A DNA stretch of 41,119 nucleotides from Spirochaetota bacterium. GTDB taxonomy: Bacteria > Spirochaetota > Spirochaetia > SPDA01 > JAJSAL01. The notes below the pieces were generated by a model. That model searched no databases, was not told the origin of the DNA, and was given only the letters and a program-made list of their open reading frames with translations. Made by a program: the position numbers and the translations under genes. The stretch is taken from positions 1-41,119 of the forward strand of contig JAJSAL010000009.1 of the NCBI GenBank assembly GCA_024274705.1. Direction: 5' to 3'. Shown here piece by piece: positions 7,239 through 16,512 of this stretch. How positions within the stretch are numbered: position 1 is the first letter of the stretch; each line of letters opens with the position of its first letter.

Positions 7239-8435
7239 TCAGCCCAGGAGAAGATCGTCGAACTGGGTTTCGAATTTCATGGGAATCATGATTTCCGTGA
7301 TACAATCGATGGCGAAATCGTCGGTCATGCCGGCTACATAGTCGAGGACCAGGTTGTGAAACCCTCTGTCCACTGATTCATAAAAATTCTTCATTTTCAT
7401 AAGGTAATCGCCGAAGCGGACGGCCAGCATGTTGTTTTCACTCTTATAGCCCTCTATATCGAATTCATGTCGATGGAATATCAAGTCAAGATATCCGTAG
7501 AGTGTACCAAGAATCCTTTCAAAATACTCATGATAATTAGAGAGCAGGGGATTGTTGTAGATTTCCCGGTAGTTGAATTCTTTCAGCTCGATGATTGCTT
7601 TGTACGCCTCTTCCGAGAACCCGATCGCCCCGTGTTCCGGAGACCACGTTGTTAGGTCCCGGACCAGGGAATCGATAATTTCGCTGTTGCTCCTTCCCAG
7701 GGTTACAGCGGCCCTGTCCGGAATCATCTCTTTTGTTATCAGTTTCAGCTGAATTGCATCTTCTAAGTCCCTGCCGAGATACGCGATTTTATCAGACATG
7801 CGGACCACGATCCCTTCCCAGGTAGAGGGGTACCTGTCTCTCCGGTCAATAGATTCAAGGTCTTTTTTCCTGAAATCCGGTCTGGCCTGCTGTTCAAATT
7901 TCTCACCGCAGTGATTCACGATTCCATCACGCACCGCATAGGTCAGGTTCAAACCCCGGCCGTACCCGATAAGATGATCCACAACCCTGAGGGAATAGAT
8001 CTCGTGGGCAAACCCTCTCCCTCCCGGGCGAATCTTTTCGATGATCTGCTCTCCCAGATGGCCGAAGGGTGTGTGTCCCAGATCGTGGCCAAGGCTGATC
8101 GCCCAGGCCAGGTCCGCGTCGAGACCTAAGGCCCTGCATATGGCGGCGGAAATAGTCGCAACATGCATCACATGCTCGATCCGGGTACAGATATGATCAT
8201 TCTTCGGCGAGAAAAACACCTGGGTCTTATTTTTCAGACGACGGAAGGGGTACGAATGGATGATTGCCGTTGTATCCCGGAAATAATACCCCCGTAAATC
8301 CTCATTCCGGGGGTATTTACGGCTTACAAGCTCCTGGTGGCTTAAGGAGTTGATGAATTGCCCTGGTTTTTCAATATTGTTGCTCATCCCTCGTACGGCA
8401 CCCAGTATATCCGAATTAACGGCCCTATGAAACAT
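7239..8435 (-). CDS. dgt: dGTPase-like HD-domain dNTP triphosphohydrolase
   Basis: About 398 residues. Conserved dNTPase blocks are clear: HSYPFRRLKNKTQVFF (residues 60-75), RIEHVMHV with metal-binding H88, and GHDLGHTPFGH with H117-D118 and H121, then an Asp in VRMSDKIAYLGRDLEDA. The enzyme hydrolyses dNTPs to deoxynucleosides and triphosphate, affecting nucleotide pools and, in some bacteria, phage resistance. Start choice is uncertain: ATG 8433-8435 has AGGAAC well placed; an internal ATG at 8385-8387 (MSNNIEKPG) has GAGGG too close but leaves a more family-like N-terminus. Diverges from the downstream REC-GGDEF-EAL gene; its end lies 45 bases from the oppositely oriented ASKHA gene end with no obvious terminator between. 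Confidence 0.88.
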   Translation of the reverse strand: MFHRAVNSDILGAVRGMSNNIEKPGQFINSLSHQELVSRKYPRNEDLRGYYFRDTTAIIHSYPFRRLKNKTQVFFSPKNDHICTRIEHVMHVATISAAICRALGLDADLAWAISLGHDLGHTPFGHLGEQIIEKIRPGGRGFAHEIYSLRVVDHLIGYGRGLNLTYAVRDGIVNHCGEKFEQQARPDFRKKDLESIDRRDRYPSTWEGIVVRMSDKIAYLGRDLEDAIQLKLITKEMIPDRAAVTLGRSNSEIIDSLVRDLTTWSPEHGAIGFSEEAYKAIIELKEFNYREIYNNPLLSNYHEYFERILGTLYGYLDLIFHRHEFDIEGYKSENNMLAVRFGDYLMKMKNFYESVDRGFHNLVLDYVAGMTDDFAIDCITEIMIPMKFETQFDDLLLG

Positions 8436-8520
8436 CAATTGTTCCTGTTGCCGTACTTTGATCCAGGTTAGAGTTATTTACTAAATTAGCACTTTTATCG
8501 ATAATTTTCCCTTTTTGTTA

Positions 8521-8549
8521 TTGAAATTCAGTAACAATATTCTTACAAT
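8521..8549 (+). promoter_or_regulatory. Promoter of the REC-PAS-GGDEF-EAL gene
   Basis: TTGAAA (8521-8526) and TACAAT (8544-8549), 17-base spacer. An inverted repeat, GTTATTG at 8517-8523 and CAGTAAC at 8529-8535 (6 of 7 pairs), overlaps the -35 and could be an operator. Confidence 0.55.
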
Positions 8550-8589
8550 TGTCAGTATATGAATTCTGGGAGGGGAGCAACTATTCCAA

Positions 8590-10680
8590 ATGCTTAGAGA
8601 AAAGCTTCTTATCGTAGAAGACGAAAAGATAATTGCCCTGGATCTCCAGAAACGGCTGGAAAAATTCGACTACCAGGTGGTCGGTCTTGCCACAACAGGG
8701 AAACAGGCGGTAGAACTGGTAGAAGAGTTTTCTCCGGATATCATCCTCATGGATATTATGCTCTCCGGTGATATGGACGGCATCGAAGCTGCGAAAATCA
8801 TCGGAAGGCGGTATCACATACCGGTTATCTTCCTCACAGCTTATGCAGACGAACGTACACTGGAGCGGGCAAAAGAAGCAGAGCCCTTCGGGTACATTCT
8901 GAAGCCGTTCAAGGAAAAAGAACTCAACACGACCATCGATATCGCTCTATATAAACACAAGATCGACAGAAAGCTGAAAATGCAGGAACGATGGTCTTCC
9001 GCGATTCTCCATTCTATCGGCGACGGGATCATCGCAACAAATTGCGACCGGAATATCACCTTTATGAACCCTGTGGCAGAAATCATAACCGGATGGACGG
9101 AAGAGGATGCGGTGGGACACCCCCTCTACGAAGTATTACCGGTACATGCTGAAAAAACCCGGGAACCCTTTACTTTTCCTGATATTAATTCCGATCAGAA
9201 CGCGGCCCAGACCGCGATCAAAGACTCTTTCCTGATGAACAGAGAAGGAGTTGCCATTCCCGTAGAGGGAAGTATTTCGATTATCAGGGACAGAGACAAC
9301 AGGATTGACGGTCAGGTAATCGCCCTCCGGGACATCACTGAAAAACGGCAGCTTTCGGACACGATCAACTATCAGGCAAGCCACGACGCCCTTACCGGGC
9401 TGGTCAACAGGACAGCATTTTCCTTTACCCTAACGGAACTCATCGAATCCACTCAGGAGGACATGGAACAACATGCGCTCCTTTACCTCGACCTGGACCA
9501 GTTCAAACTGGTCAACGATACCGCAGGCCACGAGGCAGGGGACCAGCTTCTCCTGGAAACAACAAAAATCATCAAGTCCGTTATCCGGGGAAGCGATATT
9601 TGTGCCAGATTGGGGGGGGATGAGTTCGGAATCCTTTTGAGGGATTCGAACTCGGAGCAGGCGAAAACGATTGCCCGGCGCCTCCATATACGTCTTGCAG
9701 AAACAAAAATGGAGTGGGGAAATCAGGGTTACACCATAAACAGCAGTATTGGCCTGGTGATGATCGATACGGAAAATGATGATATTCATACTGTACTTGC
9801 AGCTGCAGACGACGCCTGTTCCCTGGCAAAAGACGAAGGGGGACGGCGGATCAAGGTGTACGAGTATTCGAACACTCTCTTTCTCAAGCGAAGAGGGGAA
9901 ATGGAATGGGTCTCGAAACTTACAAAAGCCCTGGAAGAGAACCGGTTTGTCCTCTTTGCACAGAAAATCGTACCCCTCTTAGAGAGTACAAACAGTTCGG
10001 AGAAATATGAAATTCTCATCCGTATGATTGATGAAGAAGAGAATATCATTTCCCCCTCTCAATTCATCCCGGCAGCGGAAAAATACAACCTCATGCCTCG
10101 AATCGACCGCTGGGTACTGGGCCATACCCTGGAGCGGTATAAATCTATTTCTTACCGGAACTGCGGTAAGGAAACGCGCTTCCTTTTCAGCATCAACTTG
10201 TCAAGCCAGTCTATTACGGATGAAACGTTTCTCGATTTTATCCACCAGAGTTTCAAAGAGCATAATGTAGATCCTGAATGGATCTGCTTCGAAATTACAG
10301 AGACCGCGGCAATCAGCAATATGTCAACCGCTGGCAGATTTATCCAGAACCTGAAAGATCTGGGATGTACTTTTGCCCTGGATGACTTTGGGAGCGGTTT
10401 CTCCTCGTTTAACTACCTGAAAAACATGCCTATAGATTTCCTGAAAATCGACGGTTCCTTTATCAAGGATATGGACGAGAACTCGGTCAACAGTGCAATG
10501 GTAGAGGCTATGAACACCCTGGGACACATCATGGGAGTACGCACCATTGCGGAATTCGTCCGGAACAAGGAGATAAAGGAGAAATGCGAAGCCTTAGGTG
10601 TGGATTATGCACAGGGATATGAATTAGCCGTTCCCATCCCCCTGTTGGATATTATCAACATCCGGATGGAAACGGCCTGA
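8590..10680 (+). CDS. Response regulator-PAS-GGDEF-EAL cyclic-di-GMP enzyme
   Basis: 696 residues, ATG 8590 with GGGAGGGGAG about 12 bases upstream. Order: receiver domain (1-120) with phospho-acceptor D55 and K105 in ILKPF; PAS (about 135-250); GGDEF (about 265-425) with intact LGGDEF (342-346) and an RxxD inhibitory site R333-D336 five residues before it; EAL (about 440-690) with E473-ILIR, NLSSQS, EITET, DDFGSG (597-602), LKID with K618, and IAEFV. The catalytic residues of both domains are present, so it could make and break c-di-GMP, switched by phosphorylation and whatever PAS senses. No histidine kinase is adjacent. The gene is alone between a divergent promoter region and a strong terminator. 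Confidence 0.93.
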   Translation: MLREKLLIVEDEKIIALDLQKRLEKFDYQVVGLATTGKQAVELVEEFSPDIILMDIMLSGDMDGIEAAKIIGRRYHIPVIFLTAYADERTLERAKEAEPFGYILKPFKEKELNTTIDIALYKHKIDRKLKMQERWSSAILHSIGDGIIATNCDRNITFMNPVAEIITGWTEEDAVGHPLYEVLPVHAEKTREPFTFPDINSDQNAAQTAIKDSFLMNREGVAIPVEGSISIIRDRDNRIDGQVIALRDITEKRQLSDTINYQASHDALTGLVNRTAFSFTLTELIESTQEDMEQHALLYLDLDQFKLVNDTAGHEAGDQLLLETTKIIKSVIRGSDICARLGGDEFGILLRDSNSEQAKTIARRLHIRLAETKMEWGNQGYTINSSIGLVMIDTENDDIHTVLAAADDACSLAKDEGGRRIKVYEYSNTLFLKRRGEMEWVSKLTKALEENRFVLFAQKIVPLLESTNSSEKYEILIRMIDEEENIISPSQFIPAAEKYNLMPRIDRWVLGHTLERYKSISYRNCGKETRFLFSINLSSQSITDETFLDFIHQSFKEHNVDPEWICFEITETAAISNMSTAGRFIQNLKDLGCTFALDDFGSGFSSFNYLKNMPIDFLKIDGSFIKDMDENSVNSAMVEAMNTLGHIMGVRTIAEFVRNKEIKEKCEALGVDYAQGYELAVPIPLLDIINIRMETA

Positions 10681-10685
10681 TAACG

Positions 10686-10719
10686 GCTCAGCCGGATCCC
10701 CGGGTATGAGCACTTTTTT
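10686..10719 (+). terminator. Rho-independent terminator after the REC-GGDEF-EAL gene
   Basis: GCTCA (10686-10690) pairs with TGAGC (10707-10711) and inner CCGG (10692-10695) with CCGG (10700-10703); six T follow at 10714-10719. Confidence 0.75.
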
Positions 10720-10804
10720 AAAATACGAACTATTACCCTGACAGGCGTATTATCACAATGCTGTCTGATGTGGTATCTTCGAAGATCATGAGAGTGCAGG
10801 GAAC

Positions 10805-13723
10805 ATGTTGAAACGATCGATACTCACGGTACTGTTGATAATCCTGGGGCCTGTCTGGGTTTATGGAGAGAATTCCGGAAAGTGGTTGAAAACATCTACC
10901 GAACATTTTGTCTTCATCTATCAGGAACAGCAGCGGTCTTCAGTGGAAGAACTCCTCACATTCTGTGAGGAAATATACACTGAAGTTACCGGGTTTCTCG
11001 GATCCGAACCGAAAGGGCGGGTCCACTGTATACTTAAGAGCGGATATGACTATGCCAACGCCTACACCTCTGCCCCTCCGGCACATATCGTCCTCTATAT
11101 AACGCCGCCGAAAGATTTTCTCTTTGGTGCAGGAAGTGAAAGCTGGCTTCGTATTCTCCTGGCCCATGAGCTTACCCATTACGTGCATTTCCGCTGGCAG
11201 GGGGGCATCTTTTTCAGACTGGCCGGGGTGTTCGGAAGTGCCGTCGAACCCTGGCATACCGTATTTCTTCCTGATTGGTTCATGGAAGGCCTTCCAATCA
11301 ATGCGGAAACCATGTATACCCGGGGCGGCAGGGGAAGCAGTCCGTTTTTCGAAATGATCTACCGGGCTCCTGTTCTGGAAGGTTCCCTTTTTTCTCCTTC
11401 CAGGGCAGGGTATTCTTCGTCATTTCCTCCCCGGGGAAGGACGTATGTTGCGGGCTATCTGTTGATAAATCACATCATCAACCGGTACGGTTTTGACAGT
11501 ATTCCCTCACTGATACGTACATTCGTGAGGTTTCCTTTTTTTGGTTTGAAGCGCATTATAAGAAAGGTCTTAGGCCAGCCCTTCGAGAGGGTATTCGAAG
11601 AAATGAAACTCGACCTCTATCGAAAATATGAACGGTACCGTAATATACCGGAAGGGGACCTGTTCAGTCCTGATGATTTCGGCAATTACTACGGCCCGGT
11701 CATCTCGGGAAACCGTTTGTACGCATACCGGAATACCCTCCACGATGCTTCCGCCCTTGTCGAAATAGACCCGGATACCAGGCAGGAGACCATCGTTCTG
11801 CGTACCCCCCTGACAGACCCGTTTTCTTTTTCCCTCGCAGACGACGCCACCTTGGTATTTGCCGCCATGAAACAGGATGACAGAACATCACTTGACCCGA
11901 AACGTACATCGGACCTCTACATACTCCCCCCGGGCCGTTCAAAACCGGAGGTACTTACCCGGGGACTGCACCTGTACCAGCCTGCTCTTTCTCCTGACGG
12001 AAACCGGCTCATCGCCGTCCAGGGGTACGGGACATGGTCCCGACTCGTCGAAGTGGACCTTTCCACAGGAGCGGCAGAGGTGCTGTTTCAGACATAGAAA
12101 GGGCTTGTTTTTCATCCGGTCATTTCGCCTGACAACTCCACTGCCGCGTTTGTACTCAATACCGGGGGAACACAGGATATATGGCTTATCGATATCGATA
12201 ATCCGGACCGGACCGCCCGGCCCCTTTACGGTCCGGACCTCTACAGTGAGTATTTCCCCAGATTCATCGACACTACCTCCCTCATCTTCAGTTCAGACAG
12301 GACAGGGGACCTCCTCCTTTACCGGAAAAACATAGAAGGTTCCGAACCGGTAATCCTGGTTGAAGATCCGGTTGGAGCGTACTATGGAGTGGTATTCCGG
12401 GAAAACGTATTCTATTCTTCGTACCGTTCGAAAGGTTACACGATAGAAAGGAAATCCTATGCCCCACAGCCGTTTTCTCCTGCCGAACCCCGGGGGGAGC
12501 CTTTCCGGGTACAGGAAACCGGCGGAAACAAAGGGAATATCCAGGAGGAAAGCAGGTATCGTGATGTTCCGAAACCCTTTCTATGGCTTCCCGTACCGTT
12601 CTACGTTAACACCATAGAACCTTTCCCGGTCCATGCCGGGGCAGGACTCTTTTTCTCAGGATGGTCGTTTCGGGGTGCCTGGAACTGGTCTGCGGCTGTA
12701 ACTTCACGGTTCGACCTTCTGCAGCCTGGAGTTTTTCTTTCCCTTAAAGCTGTTACCGGCCCACTGGTGTGGGGATACACCTTCAGCCATGCCTACCTGG
12801 AACAGGAGGGATTTGCATTTGAGCTGATGCGCCATCAGGCCGAAAACCGGATTTCTCTCATAGACCGTTCGCTCTTCGGCTTTTCCGATACGTTGCTGCT
12901 CTCCTTTGGCATCCAGCACCTCCTTGCGCTGTACCGGGATTCACCGTTCTCGGTTATCGACGCTGTTCAGGGTGCCGGCCTGGCGACCTCGACACAGGTA
13001 TTCATTTACACCGGGATAGGAGGGCTTCATAAACGAAAGGGTTCCGCCTATGACCTTTACTCCCCGTTCATTATCGCAGGCTCCATCTCGGCTGACCTCC
13101 CCCTTTCAGCTCCACGATTTCTTCAGGACGGCATCATAGCCCGGGGTGAAATGGTCCTGGGTGTACCATCGTTCTTCCGGCATCATCAGATCAAGTTCGG
13201 TGCAAAAGCGGGTTTCTCCAGTGTATCAGGATACGGGCCTTCCTCGGTGAGCCCCCGGGGATTGTTTACCGATGTGTGGCAGGGTGACCGGGGTACCTAC
13301 GTAGGCGCTTTCGACTATAACATGACCTTCGCGCTCCTGGACGCTCCCCTCTTTCTCGGTCTTAACCTCCAGGGGATCGGGGGGGGCTTCCATGTTGAAA
13401 CCATCGGCGGATGGGACGTTACAGCCCCGTTTGTCACCCCGTACCGGGATATCTACACGGGACTGGAACTGGTTTTCCGAATAGGGTCTTCCCTGTCCGG
13501 CCCGGTCCCGGTGGGACTCGGCGTCAGCTTCCGTTTCGACAGCCGGTTTCAGGAGCCCGTCGTCCCGGGGGAGGACTTGCGGCCCTATTTCTTTATCGGA
13601 GCGGACAGTTTTTCCGATTTTCTCCATGCAAGGGCCCCCAACAACCGGGTCCGCTGGAATACGGATCAACTGGTCCGCCCTCAAACGGCACAGTATAACC
13701 ATGTAAGGCCCGGAGAACGGTGA
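10805..13723 (+). pseudogene. Secreted HExxH metalloprotease-propeller-barrel protein, interrupted by in-frame TAG
   Basis: Two open frames in one phase (10805-12097 and onward to 13723) join through a single TAG at 12095-12097 (codon 431 of 973). Between the TAG and the next ATG (12389) the frame stays open for 97 codons and encodes propeller-like repeats (FHPVISPDNSTAAFVLN, QDIWLIDIDN), so this was one gene. Domains: signal peptide (1-22); peptidase-MA-like gluzincin with H121-E-L-T-H125 and third ligand E161 in DWFMEG; TolB/WD40-like propeller (about 280-560, with ALSPDGNRLIAV); C-terminal aromatic and Gly-rich beta strands fitting an outer-membrane barrel. AGGGAAC precedes the ATG. It heads the aroK-aroC-prs operon. 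It is either inactivated, misread in sequencing, or translated by readthrough. Confidence 0.75.
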
Positions 13724-13730
13724 AGCTCAT

Positions 13731-14291
13731 ATGATGCCCTCCATTCTCCTCATGGGGATGAAACACACCGGTAAAACCACTCTCGGAAAAAAACTGGCGG
13801 AAACTTTACGCAGACAGTTTTACGACCTGGACGATATCATCGTGTCGATCTACCGCGAGAAGGTTCCTGCAGCGGTGGATGCAACATGTCGAACCATCTA
13901 TGCAACCCACGGAAGGGAATACTTTCAGGCCCTGGAAGGTGCCGGAGCGGCCAGGCTTTCAACCTGTATCAGGAAAGGTCCGGCAATTACAGCAGCTCTG
14001 GGGGGAGGTATCATTTCGAATCCGGATGCACTGGAAACGTTAAGGAACGCAGGATGCAAAGTAGTACTGACTGCACAGCCGGAAGAACTTTTTAAGCGCA
14101 TAGCCCGGAGAGGTATCCCTCCGTTTCTCGAAGGACCGGATCCATATGGACGATTTCTGGAACTGTTCAAACAGAGGACAGAAGGATACGCATCTATCGC
14201 CGACTATGTGGTAGACTGTACCGGTCTGGGGTTGAAAGAATCGTTTTCACTCCTTATAACTACTTTAAAGGGAGAAGGCATTGCCAGGTAG
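13731..14291 (+). CDS. aroK: Shikimate kinase
   Basis: 186 residues. P-loop GMKHTGKTT (9-17), DLDD binding the shikimate/Mg (about 32-35), and the GGG loop in ALGGGII (about 89-95) identify the family; the lid Arg region RRGIPPFLEG is a variant of the usual RPLL/RPF. It phosphorylates shikimate at the 3-hydroxyl in aromatic amino-acid synthesis. Tandem ATG codons at 13731 and 13734 leave the exact start open; only seven bases separate it from the previous stop and its 3 prime end overlaps aroC by 11 bases, so it is firmly in an operon. Slightly longer than typical AroK (about 170). Confidence 0.88.
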   Translation: MMPSILLMGMKHTGKTTLGKKLAETLRRQFYDLDDIIVSIYREKVPAAVDATCRTIYATHGREYFQALEGAGAARLSTCIRKGPAITAALGGGIISNPDALETLRNAGCKVVLTAQPEELFKRIARRGIPPFLEGPDPYGRFLELFKQRTEGYASIADYVVDCTGLGLKESFSLLITTLKGEGIAR

Positions 14292-15336
14292 CAGTTTCGG
14301 TACCTGTTTCAGAATTACCACCTTTGGAGAATCTCATGGTGATGCTCTAGGGGTCATCGTGGACGGCGTCACTCCGGGGATCCCCATCAGGAAGGAAGAT
14401 ATTCAGCAACACTTAGACCAGAGAAAACCGGGGCAATCCGCGGTTACAACCCAGCGGAAGGAATCCGATACCGTACACATCCTGTCCGGGGTATTCCAGG
14501 GGACCTCCACCGGGACCCCGATTGCCATGGTAATTTACAGTAAGGACATGGAACCCGGAGCATACGATCCGATAAAAGATCTTTACCGGCCGGGACATGC
14601 GGATTTTACCTACGAAAAGAAGTACGGTATCCGGGATTTCCGCGGAAGCGGCAGAGCCTCCGGTAGAGAGACAGCGGCACGGGTTGCCGCCGGTTCAATC
14701 GCACGCATCCTCCTCGAAAGAGAAGGCGTTTCGGTCGTTGCATATACCCTCCGGGCGGGAAACATAGCATGCAGATCCATAGACGAGAGGGTAATTGAAA
14801 AGAACCCCCTCCGGGCGGCGGACCTGGAAGCAGCAGCGGAAATGGAGAAGGTTGTGGAAAAACTCGCGGAAAAAGGGGAAAGCTGCGGGGGAATTGTGGA
14901 GTGCCGGGTCCGGGGGGTTCCGGCGGGCATCGGTGAACCTGTTTTCGACAAACTGGACGCCCTTTTAGCCCATGCCGTCCTTTCCATCGGCAGTGTAAAA
15001 GGAATTGAATTCGGTGCAGGATTCGGCGCAGCAGATATGACCGGGAGCGAGCATAACGACTGGATGGATGAATCTGGTTTTCTTTCCAATAACGCAGGAG
15101 GCATCATCGGAGGTATTTCCACAGGTCAGGACATCGTGTTCCGTGTTGCTGTAAAGCCGACGTCCTCGATATCGGTACCCCAGAAAACCATCGATACTTC
15201 CGGTGAGGCCAGGAACATTCGAACCCAAGGAAGGCACGACCCGTGTATCTGTCCAAGGATCGTTCCAGTGGTGGAGGCTATGGCCTGTATCGTGGTGGTG
15301 GATCTTTTCAAATACCAGGAAGCTCTTCGCAGCTGA
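14281..15336 (+). CDS. aroC: Chorismate synthase
   Basis: 351 residues, starting at TTG 14281, with GGGAGAAGG just upstream inside the end of aroK. The TTG is preferred since it gives the canonical N-terminus SSFGTCFRITTFGESHG. Family signatures RPGHADFTYEKKYG, the DFRGSGRASGRETAARVAAG block, GIIGGISTGQDI and RHDPCICPRIVPVVEAM are complete. The enzyme uses reduced FMN to remove phosphate from EPSP, giving chorismate. The last gene of the shikimate pathway sits next to shikimate kinase, while the AroD-AroE fusion is 10 kb away on the other strand and no aroA or aroB is in the window. Confidence 0.96.
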   Translation: MPGSSFGTCFRITTFGESHGDALGVIVDGVTPGIPIRKEDIQQHLDQRKPGQSAVTTQRKESDTVHILSGVFQGTSTGTPIAMVIYSKDMEPGAYDPIKDLYRPGHADFTYEKKYGIRDFRGSGRASGRETAARVAAGSIARILLEREGVSVVAYTLRAGNIACRSIDERVIEKNPLRAADLEAAAEMEKVVEKLAEKGESCGGIVECRVRGVPAGIGEPVFDKLDALLAHAVLSIGSVKGIEFGAGFGAADMTGSEHNDWMDESGFLSNNAGGIIGGISTGQDIVFRVAVKPTSSISVPQKTIDTSGEARNIRTQGRHDPCICPRIVPVVEAMACIVVVDLFKYQEALRS

Positions 15337-15346
15337 AGGAAATGAA

Positions 15347-16507
15347 GTGGATGATCTGATAATTGTAGGCTGTATAGCCGATAACCCGTATGTTGAGGAT
15401 ATGCTTCAACATATGAATCAACAGGTGGATTATTCCGACCTGATCTCTTTAAAGAATTTTCTCAATTCCGAGTTCTGTCCCCGGTTTATCGTCGATGAGA
15501 GCAATTTCGATAAGATCGGGCGGCAGCTGGAAGGGAAAAAGGTCCTGATCGTGAGCAATTCCATGGGATTGTACACCAGGAACGATCTTGCAATGCGGAA
15601 TTTTCTCATCGCCCGGGCTGCCAAGGACAATGGGGCTGACAGGGTGATCCTCCTCGAACCGGACCTCTACTACAGTGCCCAGGACAGGGGTCCCCGGCCG
15701 GAGCATGGTGTACCGGGATTCAAACGGGACATCGCGGATTTTAAAAAATTTGACGGTCAGCCCTTTTCCGCCAGGCTCTATGCGGACCTCCTTCTGAAAT
15801 CAGGTATAGATGAAGTCGTTACCGTGCATAACCATTCCTGCTCCGTCATGAACATGTTCATGGACCGCTTTTCCGGTTATTTCCACAACCTGCAGCCGGC
15901 TGAAGTCTATGCAGGGTACATGCAGGATTCAGACATTGTGAGCAATGGTGAAATAATTCTGTGTGCTCCGGACAAGGGAGCAATCCCGTTTGCCCGGGAA
16001 GTACAGCGGGCGTTCCGGAACAAAGACACTCCCCTGCTTATTATCGACAAGGAAAGGAGGGGGGAACGGGAGGTAAGTGTCAGACTCTCTCCGGAATCGT
16101 CAGTTACGTTAGACGATATAACCGGCAAAGATGTAGTCGTCATAGACGATATGGTGAGAACAGGCAAGACGATCCTCGAATGCTGTAAATTCCTTAAGAA
16201 AGCCAAGCCCGGAAAAGTTGTTTTTTTTGTCACTCACTTCTATTCGAGTCAGGAAGGACGAATCAACCTGAATGACCCTGCCATCGATGAAATCGTTACG
16301 ACCAATACAATCCCCCAGATCCTGAATAGGGATATGCAGGGAAGGCTTCGTCATAAAATGGTGGTTCTCCTTTTAGAAAGGTGGATTTCCAGCTATATTT
16401 TCAACATGCTCGGTATTCCCACCGAACTTTCCGGACCGTTATACCGGGAGAATATGTCCTCGAAAAATCCAAGGTGGAAAGGAAAGATGGGTCCCCTCTT
16501 CTCCTGA
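15347..16507 (+). CDS. prs: Long ribose-phosphate pyrophosphokinase (PRPP synthetase)
   Basis: 386 residues from GTG 15347, chosen since AAGGA lies 8 bases upstream and the product then begins DDLIIVG, the first strand of the fold; the frame also reads back into aroC but without a better start. The PRPP-binding loop VIDDMVRTGKT (265-275) is intact. YSAQDRGPRPEHG (109-121) replaces the usual YxRQDRK ATP segment, and DKERRGEREVSV (234-245) stands for the catalytic DKRR loop. At 386 residues it is about 70 longer than classical Prs, matching a divergent long class. It makes PRPP for nucleotides, histidine and tryptophan; pairing with aroC suits the latter. Ends 5 bases before the glycosyltransferase. 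Confidence 0.85.
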   Translation: MDDLIIVGCIADNPYVEDMLQHMNQQVDYSDLISLKNFLNSEFCPRFIVDESNFDKIGRQLEGKKVLIVSNSMGLYTRNDLAMRNFLIARAAKDNGADRVILLEPDLYYSAQDRGPRPEHGVPGFKRDIADFKKFDGQPFSARLYADLLLKSGIDEVVTVHNHSCSVMNMFMDRFSGYFHNLQPAEVYAGYMQDSDIVSNGEIILCAPDKGAIPFAREVQRAFRNKDTPLLIIDKERRGEREVSVRLSPESSVTLDDITGKDVVVIDDMVRTGKTILECCKFLKKAKPGKVVFFVTHFYSSQEGRINLNDPAIDEIVTTNTIPQILNRDMQGRLRHKMVVLLLERWISSYIFNMLGIPTELSGPLYRENMSSKNPRWKGKMGPLFS

Positions 16508-16512
16508 AATAT

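Noticed and set aside
12095-12097. TAG read as pyrrolysine or other recoding
   Set aside because: Several nearby genes end in TAG, no recoding machinery or structure is visible, and the host protein family has no reason to need it. A plain nonsense change or sequence error is simpler.
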